Positions 1 to 8,008 of a DNA stretch of 37,814 nucleotides are shown here, in pieces (the first letter of the stretch is position 1; each line of letters begins with the position of its first letter). The stretch is taken from contig JACMKX010000148.1 in assembly GCA_014379905.1 (NCBI GenBank), positions 1 through 37,814 of the forward strand. The letters run 5' to 3'. Under the pieces are notes generated by a model. That model was not told the DNA's origin. It did not search any database and saw only the letters and a program-made list of their open reading frames with translations. Origin of the DNA: Ferruginibacter sp. (GTDB lineage: Bacteria > Bacteroidota > Bacteroidia > Chitinophagales > Chitinophagaceae). Made by a program: the position numbers and the translations under genes.

Positions 1-1034
1 AGAAAGCCGGGCATGTGCCAAGAGAAAATGCGGCGCCGGTAAAAGCTGCTACAGTTGCAAAAAAAACTGTTTTAAAATCCGCAGATACAAAAACTACTGA
101 CATACCCATGCCGCTCAATAAATTCCTGGCACATTGCGGTGTTGCTTCGAGGAGAGAGGCGGTGACTTTTATAACAGAAGGAAAAATAAAAGTAAATAAA
201 GCCGTAGTTACAGAACCAGGATATAAAGTTCAGCCAACCGACGAAGTAATCTTCAATGGCAAAAAATTATTTGTAACGAAGAACCTGGTGTATATACTGC
301 TTAATAAGCCGAAAGATTATATTACTACTACCGATGATCCGCAGGGAAGAAAAACGGTATTACAACTAATACAAAAAGCCACCGAAGAGAGAGTATATCC
401 CATTGGCCGTTTGGATAGAAACACTTCTGGTGTATTGTTGCTAACCAATGACGGCGACCTTACACAAAAATTATCGCACCCCAGCTATGAAATAAAAAAG
501 ATCTACGAAGTAAAGCTGGATAAGAATTTAACCAAAACACATTTCGACGAAATAATAGATGGCCTCACTTTAGAAGATGGAAAAATCTATGTAGATAGCC
601 TGGCATATGCAGACAGCAAAGACAAATCAATTATAGGCATTGAAATTCACAGTGGCCGCAACCGTATCGTTAGACGCATATTTGAAAGCTTAGGATATGA
701 TGTAAAAGGGTTGGACAGAGTTATGTATGCAGGACTTACAAAAAAGAATGTAGAACGTAGCAAGTGGAGATATCTTAGTGACAAAGAAATACGCCTGCTT
801 AAATACATGAATGAAAGCAAGGTAAAAAAAGGAAATAAAGAAAACGTTGCACAACCTGTGGCCATACCAGCACCAAAAGAGGTAAAACTTACCAGCCGGG
901 AAATTTCCGAAGCCATTGGCGAAAAAGTACCTGAACCTAAAAAGATGGTGGTACAAAAAGAAAAGAGAGAGAAGAAGCCTCCGGTTCCCAGGAAATTTAA
1001 AACACATAGCGAAAAGAAAAAACATAGAAAATAA
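1..1034 (+). CDS. rluB: RluB/RsuA-family 23S/16S rRNA pseudouridine synthase (5' end cut by window edge)
   Basis: Converts a specific uridine of rRNA to pseudouridine in the cytoplasm. An S4 RNA-binding domain starts near MPLNKFLAHCGVASRREA and is followed by the synthase core, with the catalytic motif GRLDRNTSGVLLLTNDGDL carrying the family's Asp. The C-terminal tail is rich in Lys, Pro and Arg, as is common in Bacteroidota members. A GTG at 15 could start translation, but the frame is open back to base 3 without a stop, and family members here usually carry a longer basic N-terminal extension, so the gene probably begins outside the window. The next gene starts immediately after its stop, suggesting co-translation. 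RluB is the best guess; RsuA, RluE or RluF specificity cannot be excluded. Confidence 0.88.
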   Translation, partial: KAGHVPRENAAPVKAATVAKKTVLKSADTKTTDIPMPLNKFLAHCGVASRREAVTFITEGKIKVNKAVVTEPGYKVQPTDEVIFNGKKLFVTKNLVYILLNKPKDYITTTDDPQGRKTVLQLIQKATEERVYPIGRLDRNTSGVLLLTNDGDLTQKLSHPSYEIKKIYEVKLDKNLTKTHFDEIIDGLTLEDGKIYVDSLAYADSKDKSIIGIEIHSGRNRIVRRIFESLGYDVKGLDRVMYAGLTKKNVERSKWRYLSDKEIRLLKYMNESKVKKGNKENVAQPVAIPAPKEVKLTSREISEAIGEKVPEPKKMVVQKEKREKKPPVPRKFKTHSEKKKHRK

Positions 1035-1751
1035 TTGGCCAGGCAAAACTATTCCATCGTTTTTGAGAATGATGATTTTGTTGCTATCAACAAACCTTCC
1101 GGTATGCTTACTATACCTGACAGGATGCAATCTGAAAAATCATTAAAAGATATGCTGATTGAGAAATACGGCAGCATATTTACTGTTCATCGTTTAGATA
1201 AAGATACCAGCGGATTGGTACTTTTCGCAAAAAATGAGATTACCCATAAATTCCTCAATACCGTTTTTGAAGAACGCAAAGTCGAGAAATATTATGTAGG
1301 AATTGTAATAGGTATGCCTGTTGATGAAAGCGGTTTAATAGATGCTCCCATCATGGAACACCATGCCAATAAAGGATTAATGGTGGTGCATACAAAAGGC
1401 AAACCCTCACAAACAGGGTATGAAGTACTCGAATCCAATAAACATTATTCGCTCGTTTCTTTTAAATTGCATACCGGACGTACACACCAGATAAGGGTGC
1501 ACAGTAAAAACATTGGGCATCCGCTGGCATGCGACCCTTTGTATGGAGATGGCAAACCCATTTTATTGTCTTCTATAAAAAAGAAATTCAACCTAAGTAA
1601 ACAGGAGGAAGCAGAAAGACCTATGATTAGCAGGCTGGCTCTGCATTCTTATAAGCTGAAATTTACAGATGAACATGGGAAAGAGATGCAACTTGAAGCG
1701 GAGATCCCTAAAGAGTTCCGGGCGCTGATGACGCAGTTGAAGAAGAACTAA
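1035..1751 (+). CDS. RluA-family pseudouridine synthase
   Basis: A 238-residue RNA pseudouridine synthase of the RluA/RluC/RluD family without an S4 domain. The catalytic motif HRLDKDTSGLVLFAK is present, as is the second family motif HTGRTHQIRVH. The start is a TTG directly abutting the TAA of the preceding synthase; no upstream ATG is available in frame, and the protein begins right at the conserved strand leading to VAINKPSGMLTIPDR, so TTG is the likely start and translation is probably coupled. RNA target (tRNA or 23S position) cannot be told from sequence alone. Confidence 0.88.
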   Translation: MARQNYSIVFENDDFVAINKPSGMLTIPDRMQSEKSLKDMLIEKYGSIFTVHRLDKDTSGLVLFAKNEITHKFLNTVFEERKVEKYYVGIVIGMPVDESGLIDAPIMEHHANKGLMVVHTKGKPSQTGYEVLESNKHYSLVSFKLHTGRTHQIRVHSKNIGHPLACDPLYGDGKPILLSSIKKKFNLSKQEEAERPMISRLALHSYKLKFTDEHGKEMQLEAEIPKEFRALMTQLKKN

Positions 1752-1772
1752 CCAGAACCGGAAACCCCGAAA

Positions 1773-1896
1773 CCCCTGAATCCCCTGAAGGGGACTTTAC
1801 CGAAGCAAAGATAAAAGCGTAAATAAAAGCGAATACCAAACCCATCTTCGCTTTTCTATTCTCAATAATCAATTCCACCTTTAGGGGATTAGGGGG
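1773..1896. repeat. Imperfect long inverted repeat of C4/G4-rich dispersed type
   Basis: Two arms rich in CCCCT/AGGGG (1773-1793 and 1878-1896) are nearly reverse-complementary, about 17 of 19 aligned bases. They flank an inner 9-bp hairpin. Similar CCCCTAA...TTAGGGG units are dispersed in many Bacteroidota genomes (from memory). Here the element fills the gap between two convergent genes. Confidence 0.5.
1825..1855. terminator. Candidate bidirectional terminator
   Basis: AAAAGCGAA (1825-1833) and TTCGCTTTT (1847-1855) form a perfect 9-bp stem with a 13-base loop. A-rich and T-rich flanks give a U tract in either direction. It lies between the convergent ends of the pseudouridine synthase and peroxiredoxin genes. 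Confidence 0.5.
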
Positions 1897-2532
1897 TCAG
1901 ATATCCGGTTGTGGCGTATACCTCAAATAAGGTTTGATCACATTCACCCCTTTCTCAAATTTTTTGATAGCGTCTTCGGTAGTGGTAGCAGGCACTACAA
2001 TTACATCTTCGCCATTCTTCCAGTCGGCCGGAGTGGCTACTCCATATTTGGCAGTTAACTGCAGAGAATCTATAACACGCAATACTTCATAAAAATTCCT
2101 TCCTGTAGATGCAGGATAAGTGAGAGAAAGCTTCAGCAATTTATCGGGGCCAATTACAAACAGGGAACGAACTGTTGCAGTGGCAGATGCATTTGGATGG
2201 ATCATATCATAGAGGTTGGCTACTATCTTTTCCTCATCTGCAATAATTGGAAAATCAACGGTACAGTTTTGCGTTTCATTGATATCATTGCGCCAGCCCA
2301 AATGTTTGTCTAAGGGATCTACACTTACTGCCAGCACTTTTACATTGCGTTTTGCAAACTCCTCCTTTAATAAAGCTGTTCTGCCTAATTCTGTAGTACA
2401 CACAGGCGTATAATCTGCCGGATGAGAAAATAAAACACCCCAGCCATTTCCCAGGTAGTCATAAAATTTTATCGGCCCTTCTGTGGTTATCGCCTCAAAA
2501 TCGGGCACTGTATCTCCTAATCTTAAACTCAT
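1897..2532 (-). CDS. 1-Cys peroxiredoxin (Prx6 type)
   Basis: Thiol peroxidase that reduces hydrogen peroxide and alkyl hydroperoxides. The 211-residue protein matches the Prx6 length and order. The peroxidatic Cys45 lies in the motif HPADYTPVCTTE, and the long C-terminal dimerisation region ending in KPYLRYTPQP is typical of the 1-Cys subfamily. ATG at 2532 is the only sensible start. Its upstream region contains a 23-bp palindrome related to those upstream of cysH and the TonB receptor, so it may belong to a sulfur-responsive regulon; this link is inference. The gene is followed by a convergent neighbour and a likely shared terminator. Confidence 0.93.
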   Translation of the reverse strand: MSLRLGDTVPDFEAITTEGPIKFYDYLGNGWGVLFSHPADYTPVCTTELGRTALLKEEFAKRNVKVLAVSVDPLDKHLGWRNDINETQNCTVDFPIIADEEKIVANLYDMIHPNASATATVRSLFVIGPDKLLKLSLTYPASTGRNFYEVLRVIDSLQLTAKYGVATPADWKNGEDVIVVPATTTEDAIKKFEKGVNVIKPYLRYTPQPDI

Positions 2533-2564
2533 TGTAATAAATATTTAGACAATAAAGATACTAC

Positions 2565-2587
2565 TACTCTATCGATTAAGTAGAGTA
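2565..2587 (-). promoter_or_regulatory. Candidate Rrf2-regulon operator upstream of the peroxiredoxin
   Basis: TACTCTA (2565-2571) and TAGAGTA (2581-2587) form perfect 7-bp inverted arms around a 9-base core. Spacing and length are the same as in the palindromes at 7971-7993 and 12053-12075. Downstream, the minus strand reads TATCTTTA (2560 to 2553), a near match to the Bacteroidota -7 element. Assignment to the Rrf2 protein at 12251 is inference. Confidence 0.55.
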
Positions 2588-2596
2588 ATAGTCAAT

Positions 2597-2624
2597 AATT
2601 ATTAATTACTGATTATTAATAATT
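2597..2624. repeat. AT-rich 10-bp inverted repeat
   Basis: AATTATTAAT (2597-2606) and ATTAATAATT (2615-2624) are perfect reverse complements around an 8-base loop. The repeat sits between metZ and the peroxiredoxin gene. With only A/T pairs it is a weak hairpin; it could be a binding site or a weak terminator for metZ. Confidence 0.35.
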
Positions 2625-2642
2625 TAAATATCCCGGGTATGA

Positions 2643-3812
2643 CTATGCTATCTCCAACGCCTGTAAAATATCTGCCAGTATATCTGTGTGGTGTTCGAGG
2701 CCAACAGATATACGAATAAGGCCGGGTGTGATATTAACAGCCTGTCTTTCTTCTGCTGTTAGTTTTGCGTGTGTAGTACTTGCGGGGTGAGAAGCTATAC
2801 TCCTGGTGTCTCCAAGGTTGGCTGTAAGCGACAATAATTGCAACGCATCCAGGAACCTGCGGCCTGCATCCAGTCCGCCTGTTATTTCAAAACAAACAAT
2901 GCCTCCGCCATTATCCATTTGGTTAATGGCAATGCCGTGTTGAGGATGGCTTTTTAAAAAAGGGTATTTTAATGATGCAATTTTAGGATGCCCTTCCAAT
3001 ACTTTTGCAATCTGCAAGGCATTTTTTGCGTGGCGCTCCATACGCACATCCAGTGTTTCCAGGCTCTTACTCAATACCCAGGCACTAAAAGGGGATAATG
3101 CCGGGCCAGTACTCCGGCAGAACAAATAAATATCATTGATCAGTTCTTTTTTACCCACCACCACACCACCTAATACCCTTCCCTGTCCATCGATCCACTT
3201 GGTAGCGCTATGTGTTACAAGGTCAGCTCCAAATTCAATTGGTCTTTGCCCCAGAGGAGTGGCAAAACAATTATCTACATTCAATAAAATTTTGTGTTTT
3301 TTCGCCAGCTTCCCAATCATTTCCAGGTCGATGATATCCAGCCCCGGATTGGTAGGGGTTTCTAAAAAGATCATCCTGGTATTGGGACGAATAGCCGCTT
3401 CCCATTCAGCCGGGGAAGCCCCCGCGGCAACATAGCTATATTCAATGCCAAAGTTGGGAAGGTATTTTTTTATGACGGTGTGTGTACTACCGAAAATGGA
3501 ACTGCAGCTCAGTAAATGATCTCCCTGTTTAAGCAATGCCATAAAGGAACCAAATACTGCACTCATGCCGGAGGCTGTTGCAAAGCCGGCTTCTGCTCCT
3601 TCCAGCGCTACCATCTTATCAGTAAATTCCTGTACAGATGGATTTACAAAACGGCTATAAATATTAGCATCGTTTTCATCCGCAAAAGCTGCACGCATAT
3701 CTTCGGCATTATTAAAACAAAAACTGCTGGTAAGGAATATGGGGGTGGAATGTTCCATTTCATTTGTTCGTTCTGTTTGCGTCCGGATAGCTCTTGTAAT
3801 GGGATGAAGCAT
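2643..3812 (-). CDS. metZ: O-acyl(acetyl)homoserine sulfhydrylase, PLP-dependent
   Basis: Cys/Met-metabolism PLP enzyme of the trans-sulfuration fold, 389 residues, full length. Lys205 in SATKWIDGQGR is the Schiff-base lysine and Asp180 in LLNVDNCFATP contacts the PLP ring nitrogen. Sequence resembles enzymes annotated as O-succinylhomoserine sulfhydrylase, but the divergent neighbour makes O-acetylhomoserine, so the likely reaction is O-acetylhomoserine plus sulfide to homocysteine. This would use the sulfide delivered by the nearby sulfate-reduction operon. Cystathionine gamma-synthase or lyase activity is a possible alternative. The promoter is divergent from that of metX. Confidence 0.88.
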   Translation of the reverse strand: MLHPITRAIRTQTERTNEMEHSTPIFLTSSFCFNNAEDMRAAFADENDANIYSRFVNPSVQEFTDKMVALEGAEAGFATASGMSAVFGSFMALLKQGDHLLSCSSIFGSTHTVIKKYLPNFGIEYSYVAAGASPAEWEAAIRPNTRMIFLETPTNPGLDIIDLEMIGKLAKKHKILLNVDNCFATPLGQRPIEFGADLVTHSATKWIDGQGRVLGGVVVGKKELINDIYLFCRSTGPALSPFSAWVLSKSLETLDVRMERHAKNALQIAKVLEGHPKIASLKYPFLKSHPQHGIAINQMDNGGGIVCFEITGGLDAGRRFLDALQLLSLTANLGDTRSIASHPASTTHAKLTAEERQAVNITPGLIRISVGLEHHTDILADILQALEIA

Positions 3813-3847
3813 GGTAGTTAAATTATTAGAATTGAAAAAAATGTATA

Positions 3848-3855
3848 CAAATTTA
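3848..3855 (-). promoter_or_regulatory. metZ promoter -7 element
   Basis: The minus strand reads TAAATTTG, a perfect TAnnTTTG element, with TTTG 21 bases upstream. It lies 36 bases from the metZ ATG. Confidence 0.55.
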
Positions 3856-3868
3856 CCAAAGCAAGCCC

Positions 3869-3876
3869 TTACTTTG
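3869..3876 (+). promoter_or_regulatory. metX promoter -7 element (one mismatch)
   Basis: TTACTTTG differs at one base from TAnnTTTG and lies 13 bases before the metX ATG. The two divergent promoters share about 40 bases, so there is no room for a SAM riboswitch. Confidence 0.4.
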
Positions 3877-3889
3877 CAAACAGATTAAA

Positions 3890-4906
3890 ATGAAACAACA
3901 TTTTGTACATAGTGAAGCATTTGTTTTGGAGAAAGGTGGATCGCTTCCCCGGTTGGAAATTACCTATGAAACCTATGGTAAAAAAAATGCAGATGGTTCT
4001 AACACAGTATGGATATGCCATGCATTAACTGCCAATGCTGATGCAACAGACTGGTGGCCCGGGTTTGTAGGAAATGGTTTTGCTATTGACCCGGAAAAGT
4101 ATTTTATCGTGTGTGCCAATATCATTGGTTCATGTTATGGAAGCAGTGGCCCGCTGAGCATCAATCCCGCCAATAATGAGCCGTACTATAGCAGCTTTCC
4201 CGAGGTAACCATCAGAGACATGGTAAAAGCTCATATCCTATTGCGCAAACAATTGAACATAGAAAAAATTCACCTGTTGATTGGTGGCAGTATGGGTGGT
4301 TACCAGGCATTGGAATGGGCATTGATGGAACCGGGCAATATTGAACGACTGTTTTTATTAGCCACTTCACCCAAGGAAAGCGCCTGGGGAATTGCGGTAC
4401 ATACTGCGCAGCGCCTGGCTTTAACAGCTGATGCTACCTGGAAAGACAGCAACGCTGCTGCTGGCAAAAATGGAATCAAAGCTGCCAGGGCCATTGGCAT
4501 GCTTACTTACCGCAATTATAATATCATGGTAAAAAAGCAAACAGATACAGATGCTGAAAAATTAGATAAATTTTTAGCCGAATCCTATATTCAATACCAG
4601 GGAGATAAGTTAGCGGCACGCTTTAATTCCTACAGTTACTGGCTGCTCACAAGGGCGATGGATTCGCATCATATTGCCCGTGGCAGAAAGGAGCATGTGG
4701 ACAGCGTGCTCAAAAAAATTAAACAACCAACGCTGCTAATTGGAATTAGCAGCGATATACTTTGTCCATTAGCAGAGCAACGTCATATGGCCGCAAATTT
4801 ATCCAATGCCCGGTTGATTGAAATAGATTCAGAATATGGACATGACGGATTTATGGTAGAAACCGAAAAAATAACAGAGGCCTTCACGCAATGGATCACA
4901 CATTAA
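3890..4906 (+). CDS. metX: Homoserine O-acetyltransferase
   Basis: Acetyl-CoA-dependent acylation of homoserine, the first committed step of methionine synthesis. This 338-residue alpha/beta hydrolase has the MetX triad: Ser134 in the nucleophile elbow GGSMGGYQ, Asp289 in ISSDILCP and His318 in EYGHDGF. The NxIG block CANIIGSCYGSSGP is characteristic of the family. ATG at 3890 is close to the promoter and gives the expected N-terminus. It is divergent from metZ and converges with the TonB receptor gene, with only two bases between the stop codons. Acetyl versus succinyl specificity cannot be proven from sequence. Confidence 0.93.
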   Translation: MKQHFVHSEAFVLEKGGSLPRLEITYETYGKKNADGSNTVWICHALTANADATDWWPGFVGNGFAIDPEKYFIVCANIIGSCYGSSGPLSINPANNEPYYSSFPEVTIRDMVKAHILLRKQLNIEKIHLLIGGSMGGYQALEWALMEPGNIERLFLLATSPKESAWGIAVHTAQRLALTADATWKDSNAAAGKNGIKAARAIGMLTYRNYNIMVKKQTDTDAEKLDKFLAESYIQYQGDKLAARFNSYSYWLLTRAMDSHHIARGRKEHVDSVLKKIKQPTLLIGISSDILCPLAEQRHMAANLSNARLIEIDSEYGHDGFMVETEKITEAFTQWITH

Positions 4907-4908
4907 TT

Positions 4909-7842
4909 CTATTTATTTAATAATCCATCCACCGTGATGGCAGCATAATACAAGGCTCCAATAGTGGGGCCGCCGGCATACTGATACCTGCGGTTATTAA
5001 AAATATTTGTTCCCCCTACTTTAATGGTAGATTTTACTTTGGGCACACGGCAAGTAATTTGTGCGTCAATATTATTAATCGTTGCTACATTTCCTGATAC
5101 CAATGGGCTCTCCCATAAAAAATTATCCTGCCATTTCCATACAACATTAAAACCTATATTCCTGGTTACGGCCCTGTTGCCAAAGGAAACATTGCTTGTA
5201 AACCGCGGTGTATTGAAGCCGGTTATAAAAAGATCGGGGCTATCATTGCCTTTAATTTTGTTGAAATTAAAATTGCCCGAAACGGTAAAAGTTTTATAGA
5301 AATTATAAGTTAACCCAACAGAGGATCCATAGGTTGTGTATTTATTATTGGCGTTTGTATAAACCCTGTATCGTTCCTGGCCTTTGCTTGCGGCATTGCC
5401 ATTGGCAGCAGTGGTTGCATCCCTGTTGCGGTCGATCATTGCTATCACGGCGGCGTCAGAACCTATTGTTTCAGCTTTTGGAACAAATACCTGCACCTGT
5501 CCTAAAAATCCGTCATAAATATTTATGTAAGCATCAATATCTATAAATATTTTATTGTCAAGCAATGCGGCTTTGTATCCTATTTCAAAAGAATTGATTC
5601 CTTCCGGTTTTCCATCAGGCAAATTGCCAGCTACAAGCAAAGCCCTGTTTGCCAATGCCGCAGAATCTGTATTGCCTGCCTGGCGAACTGCAGCATTAAA
5701 GGCGGCAACAGAAGGCTGCGTATAACTATTTTCTCTGTAGCCTAATCCTTCGTTAATGATGGGCAAGATACCTACCCGCTTAACTCTTCCATTGTTTACA
5801 TAAGACAAAGCTTCAAACAAAGCCGGGAAACGATATCCCTGCTGAAAGGTAAACCGGAGATTGTGTTTTTCTGCAAGCGTGTAAACAACCGCAATGCGTG
5901 GTGTAAACTTAGTGCTGAAATCAGGATTGTAATCGGCCCTCAACGAACCCCAGAGTTTTAACTTGTCTTCAAAGAATGTTTTTGTGAGTTGTACAAATCC
6001 ACCAAATTTTTTGTAGTAAGTTTTTTCGCCAAAACTTCCATCTGCCAGCTGTTTATTGCGATCGGCAATGGGTCGCTTGAAATCTACAAAATTATTTCCA
6101 TCTGGGATCAGTTCATAAACTCTTGCATCAACCCCAATTAGTAAATTAAAACATTTTACTTTTTCTGTTAAATCCCACTGGCCCTCTACGTGATACAAAT
6201 TACTTTTTTGTAGGAGCGCTGCGCCCCCCGTTGCTGGTGCATCGGGAATAGCAGAAGACTTAATATCCCAATTATTTATTTTGATAATAGAATCCCTCAC
6301 CCTGTTAAAGCGATCGGTACCTGGCACTACCCGGCTGGCATCAGCCTGCTCCCTGGCATACCTGGTTGCTTCTGCCAGGTACGCTGAACGAAGGGTGGTA
6401 TCACCACGGGCAGTCATAAATGCATTCAAAGCAGTTTTGTACCTGGCGCCCCATACACTGGCACTGCCTCCGGAATATAAGTCCAGATTATCGGCCAGGG
6501 GTTTTACATTATAAGAATCGCCGGAATTTTCTATGGAGGTATATGCTTTCACCGTAAAGTTTTTTGCCTTAAATTCCAGCTGGTGATTTTGAACAATCAC
6601 ATTATCCAGTTTTATCTTATTGCCTCTCTGAAATAAGCCATCCATTTTTCCAAAACGGTAAGAATAGCTTAGTTGTGTATGGGTATTTATTTTATAATAC
6701 ACAGATCCATCCAGTTTTAAATTATCCACTTTAGGATCTACCAGGTCTTTTTCCCAATAGCCTGTGCGTGCCACTACCAAAGTTCTGTTGGCAACAGCAT
6801 CAATTTTTAAACCTGTTATAGAAACGGTATTACTTAATTGCAAAGCATCATCGCCATATTTATTCCATCCATCGTAAACAGCGTTATCAGCACCGCTCAA
6901 TACAGGATACGACGGGTTAGCCGTATTCCTGTTATTGAGATTTTGATCCAATCTTGTATCCGAAATCCAGTCCACCGCCTGCAGATAACTTGCGTTGACC
7001 TTAAAGGCAAATTTATTGTTAAAGGCCTTTGCAAACCGGATGGCAGTTTCTGTTAATAGAGCCGGGGCATGATCAGTTCCATCGACATGATTTACACCAG
7101 TTCTCTGAAAAACACTCAAACCCTGCGTTGTAAATGGATTTTTTGTTATAAGATTGCTCATGCCGTTAATTGCATTCATACCATAAAGCGCCGATGCAGC
7201 CCCGGGCGTGATCTCTATACTTTGGATATCCAGTTCCGTTGGACCAATTGCATTGCCCAGGGGCACTCCTAAGGTTGCGGCCTGCATATCAATTCCATCT
7301 ACCAGTTGCATAAAGCGAAAATTGTTAGGAATGTTAAACCCCCTTGTATTCGGCACTTTAAAAGTGATAGATGAGGTTGTAAGCTGTACTCCTTTTACAT
7401 TTCCCAGGGCATCGTAAAAACTTGAGGCGGGCGTTTCCTTTAAGGCGCGAATGTCAAGTTTATCCACGCTTACAGGCGATCTCAGGATTTTTTCTGAAGT
7501 ACGGCTGGCCGTTACTACTACTTCATTTGCCAAAAATGTATGGGTGGTTAATTGTATGGCCAGCTTGGATCCGGCGTTCTTTATTTCCATTTCCTGTGGG
7601 CTAAACCCTACAGAACTAATGACCAGTTTAAAAGGAAATTTCTGATTAATAACCAGCGAAAATCTTCCCAGAGAATCTGACGATGTGCCATTACCGGCAC
7701 CCTTCACCGTTATACTCGCACCAATAAGGGGCTCCTGGTTTTCTCCTACCACCCTTCCACTTAAAATTGCGCTGCCATTTAGTTGGGCTTGTGCAAAAAA
7801 AGGCAATAATGCCAAAAAAACCAATACAATATTTCTTTTCAT
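4909..7842 (-). CDS. TonB-dependent outer-membrane receptor (SusC-like, carboxypeptidase-regulatory domain)
   Basis: A 977-residue outer-membrane receptor for TonB-driven uptake. The start is the ATG at 7842, which gives a clear signal peptide (MKRNIVLVFLALLPFFAQA); the upstream extension is open but lacks one. Residues about 24-105 form a CarboxypepD_reg-like domain (SGRVVGENQEPLIGASITVKG). A plug follows, with VPNTRGFN and the ITPGAASALYGMNAINGMSN block, then a 22-strand-type barrel. No SusD partner is adjacent, so it is not a glycan-utilisation pair. It lies between metX and the sulfate operon, and its promoter region carries a palindrome like that upstream of cysH. I infer uptake of a sulfur-containing substrate; the ligand is unknown. 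Confidence 0.88.
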   Translation of the reverse strand: MKRNIVLVFLALLPFFAQAQLNGSAILSGRVVGENQEPLIGASITVKGAGNGTSSDSLGRFSLVINQKFPFKLVISSVGFSPQEMEIKNAGSKLAIQLTTHTFLANEVVVTASRTSEKILRSPVSVDKLDIRALKETPASSFYDALGNVKGVQLTTSSITFKVPNTRGFNIPNNFRFMQLVDGIDMQAATLGVPLGNAIGPTELDIQSIEITPGAASALYGMNAINGMSNLITKNPFTTQGLSVFQRTGVNHVDGTDHAPALLTETAIRFAKAFNNKFAFKVNASYLQAVDWISDTRLDQNLNNRNTANPSYPVLSGADNAVYDGWNKYGDDALQLSNTVSITGLKIDAVANRTLVVARTGYWEKDLVDPKVDNLKLDGSVYYKINTHTQLSYSYRFGKMDGLFQRGNKIKLDNVIVQNHQLEFKAKNFTVKAYTSIENSGDSYNVKPLADNLDLYSGGSASVWGARYKTALNAFMTARGDTTLRSAYLAEATRYAREQADASRVVPGTDRFNRVRDSIIKINNWDIKSSAIPDAPATGGAALLQKSNLYHVEGQWDLTEKVKCFNLLIGVDARVYELIPDGNNFVDFKRPIADRNKQLADGSFGEKTYYKKFGGFVQLTKTFFEDKLKLWGSLRADYNPDFSTKFTPRIAVVYTLAEKHNLRFTFQQGYRFPALFEALSYVNNGRVKRVGILPIINEGLGYRENSYTQPSVAAFNAAVRQAGNTDSAALANRALLVAGNLPDGKPEGINSFEIGYKAALLDNKIFIDIDAYINIYDGFLGQVQVFVPKAETIGSDAAVIAMIDRNRDATTAANGNAASKGQERYRVYTNANNKYTTYGSSVGLTYNFYKTFTVSGNFNFNKIKGNDSPDLFITGFNTPRFTSNVSFGNRAVTRNIGFNVVWKWQDNFLWESPLVSGNVATINNIDAQITCRVPKVKSTIKVGGTNIFNNRRYQYAGGPTIGALYYAAITVDGLLNK

Positions 7843-7948
7843 ACAGTTAGCTTCCGGCTTTGCAGATTTCTTTAAAAAATAAATGGCATGACTTGCAACC
7901 GTAAAAAAGAACCGGCGCAATTACTAATCCGCCGTGCCTTTTAAAGTA

Positions 7949-7956
7949 CAAATATA
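7949..7956 (-). promoter_or_regulatory. TonB receptor promoter -7 element
   Basis: The minus strand reads TATATTTG, a perfect TAnnTTTG box. No clean TTTG is found at -33; that position is covered by the candidate operator at 7971-7993. The leader to the ATG at 7842 would be about 100 bases. Confidence 0.55.
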
Positions 7957-7970
7957 TTGGAAAATACTTT

Positions 7971-7993
7971 TAGTCCATAAAATTAGTAGACTA
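7971..7993 (-). promoter_or_regulatory. Candidate Rrf2-regulon operator upstream of the TonB receptor
   Basis: A 23-bp imperfect palindrome with outer arms TAGTC and GACTA. Aligned without gaps to the site upstream of cysH it keeps TA, TC, A and the GTAGA block. It ends 14 bases before the -7 box and so covers the -33 region, a position suited to repression or to activator replacement of -33. It is the weakest of the three related sites. Confidence 0.45.
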
Positions 7994-8008
7994 TTAAAAT
8001 AAAAAAAT

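Noticed and set aside
690..1130. Open frame on the minus strand across the two pseudouridine synthase genes
   Set aside because: It overlaps two well-supported genes and has no family features.
3813..3889. SAM riboswitch between metZ and metX
   Set aside because: The gap is only 77 bases, has promoter boxes for both genes and shows no conserved SAM-binding pairing.
7843..7920. Longer N-terminus for the TonB receptor
   Set aside because: The extension has no ATG-linked signal peptide of its own, whereas the ATG at 7842 begins a perfect signal sequence.
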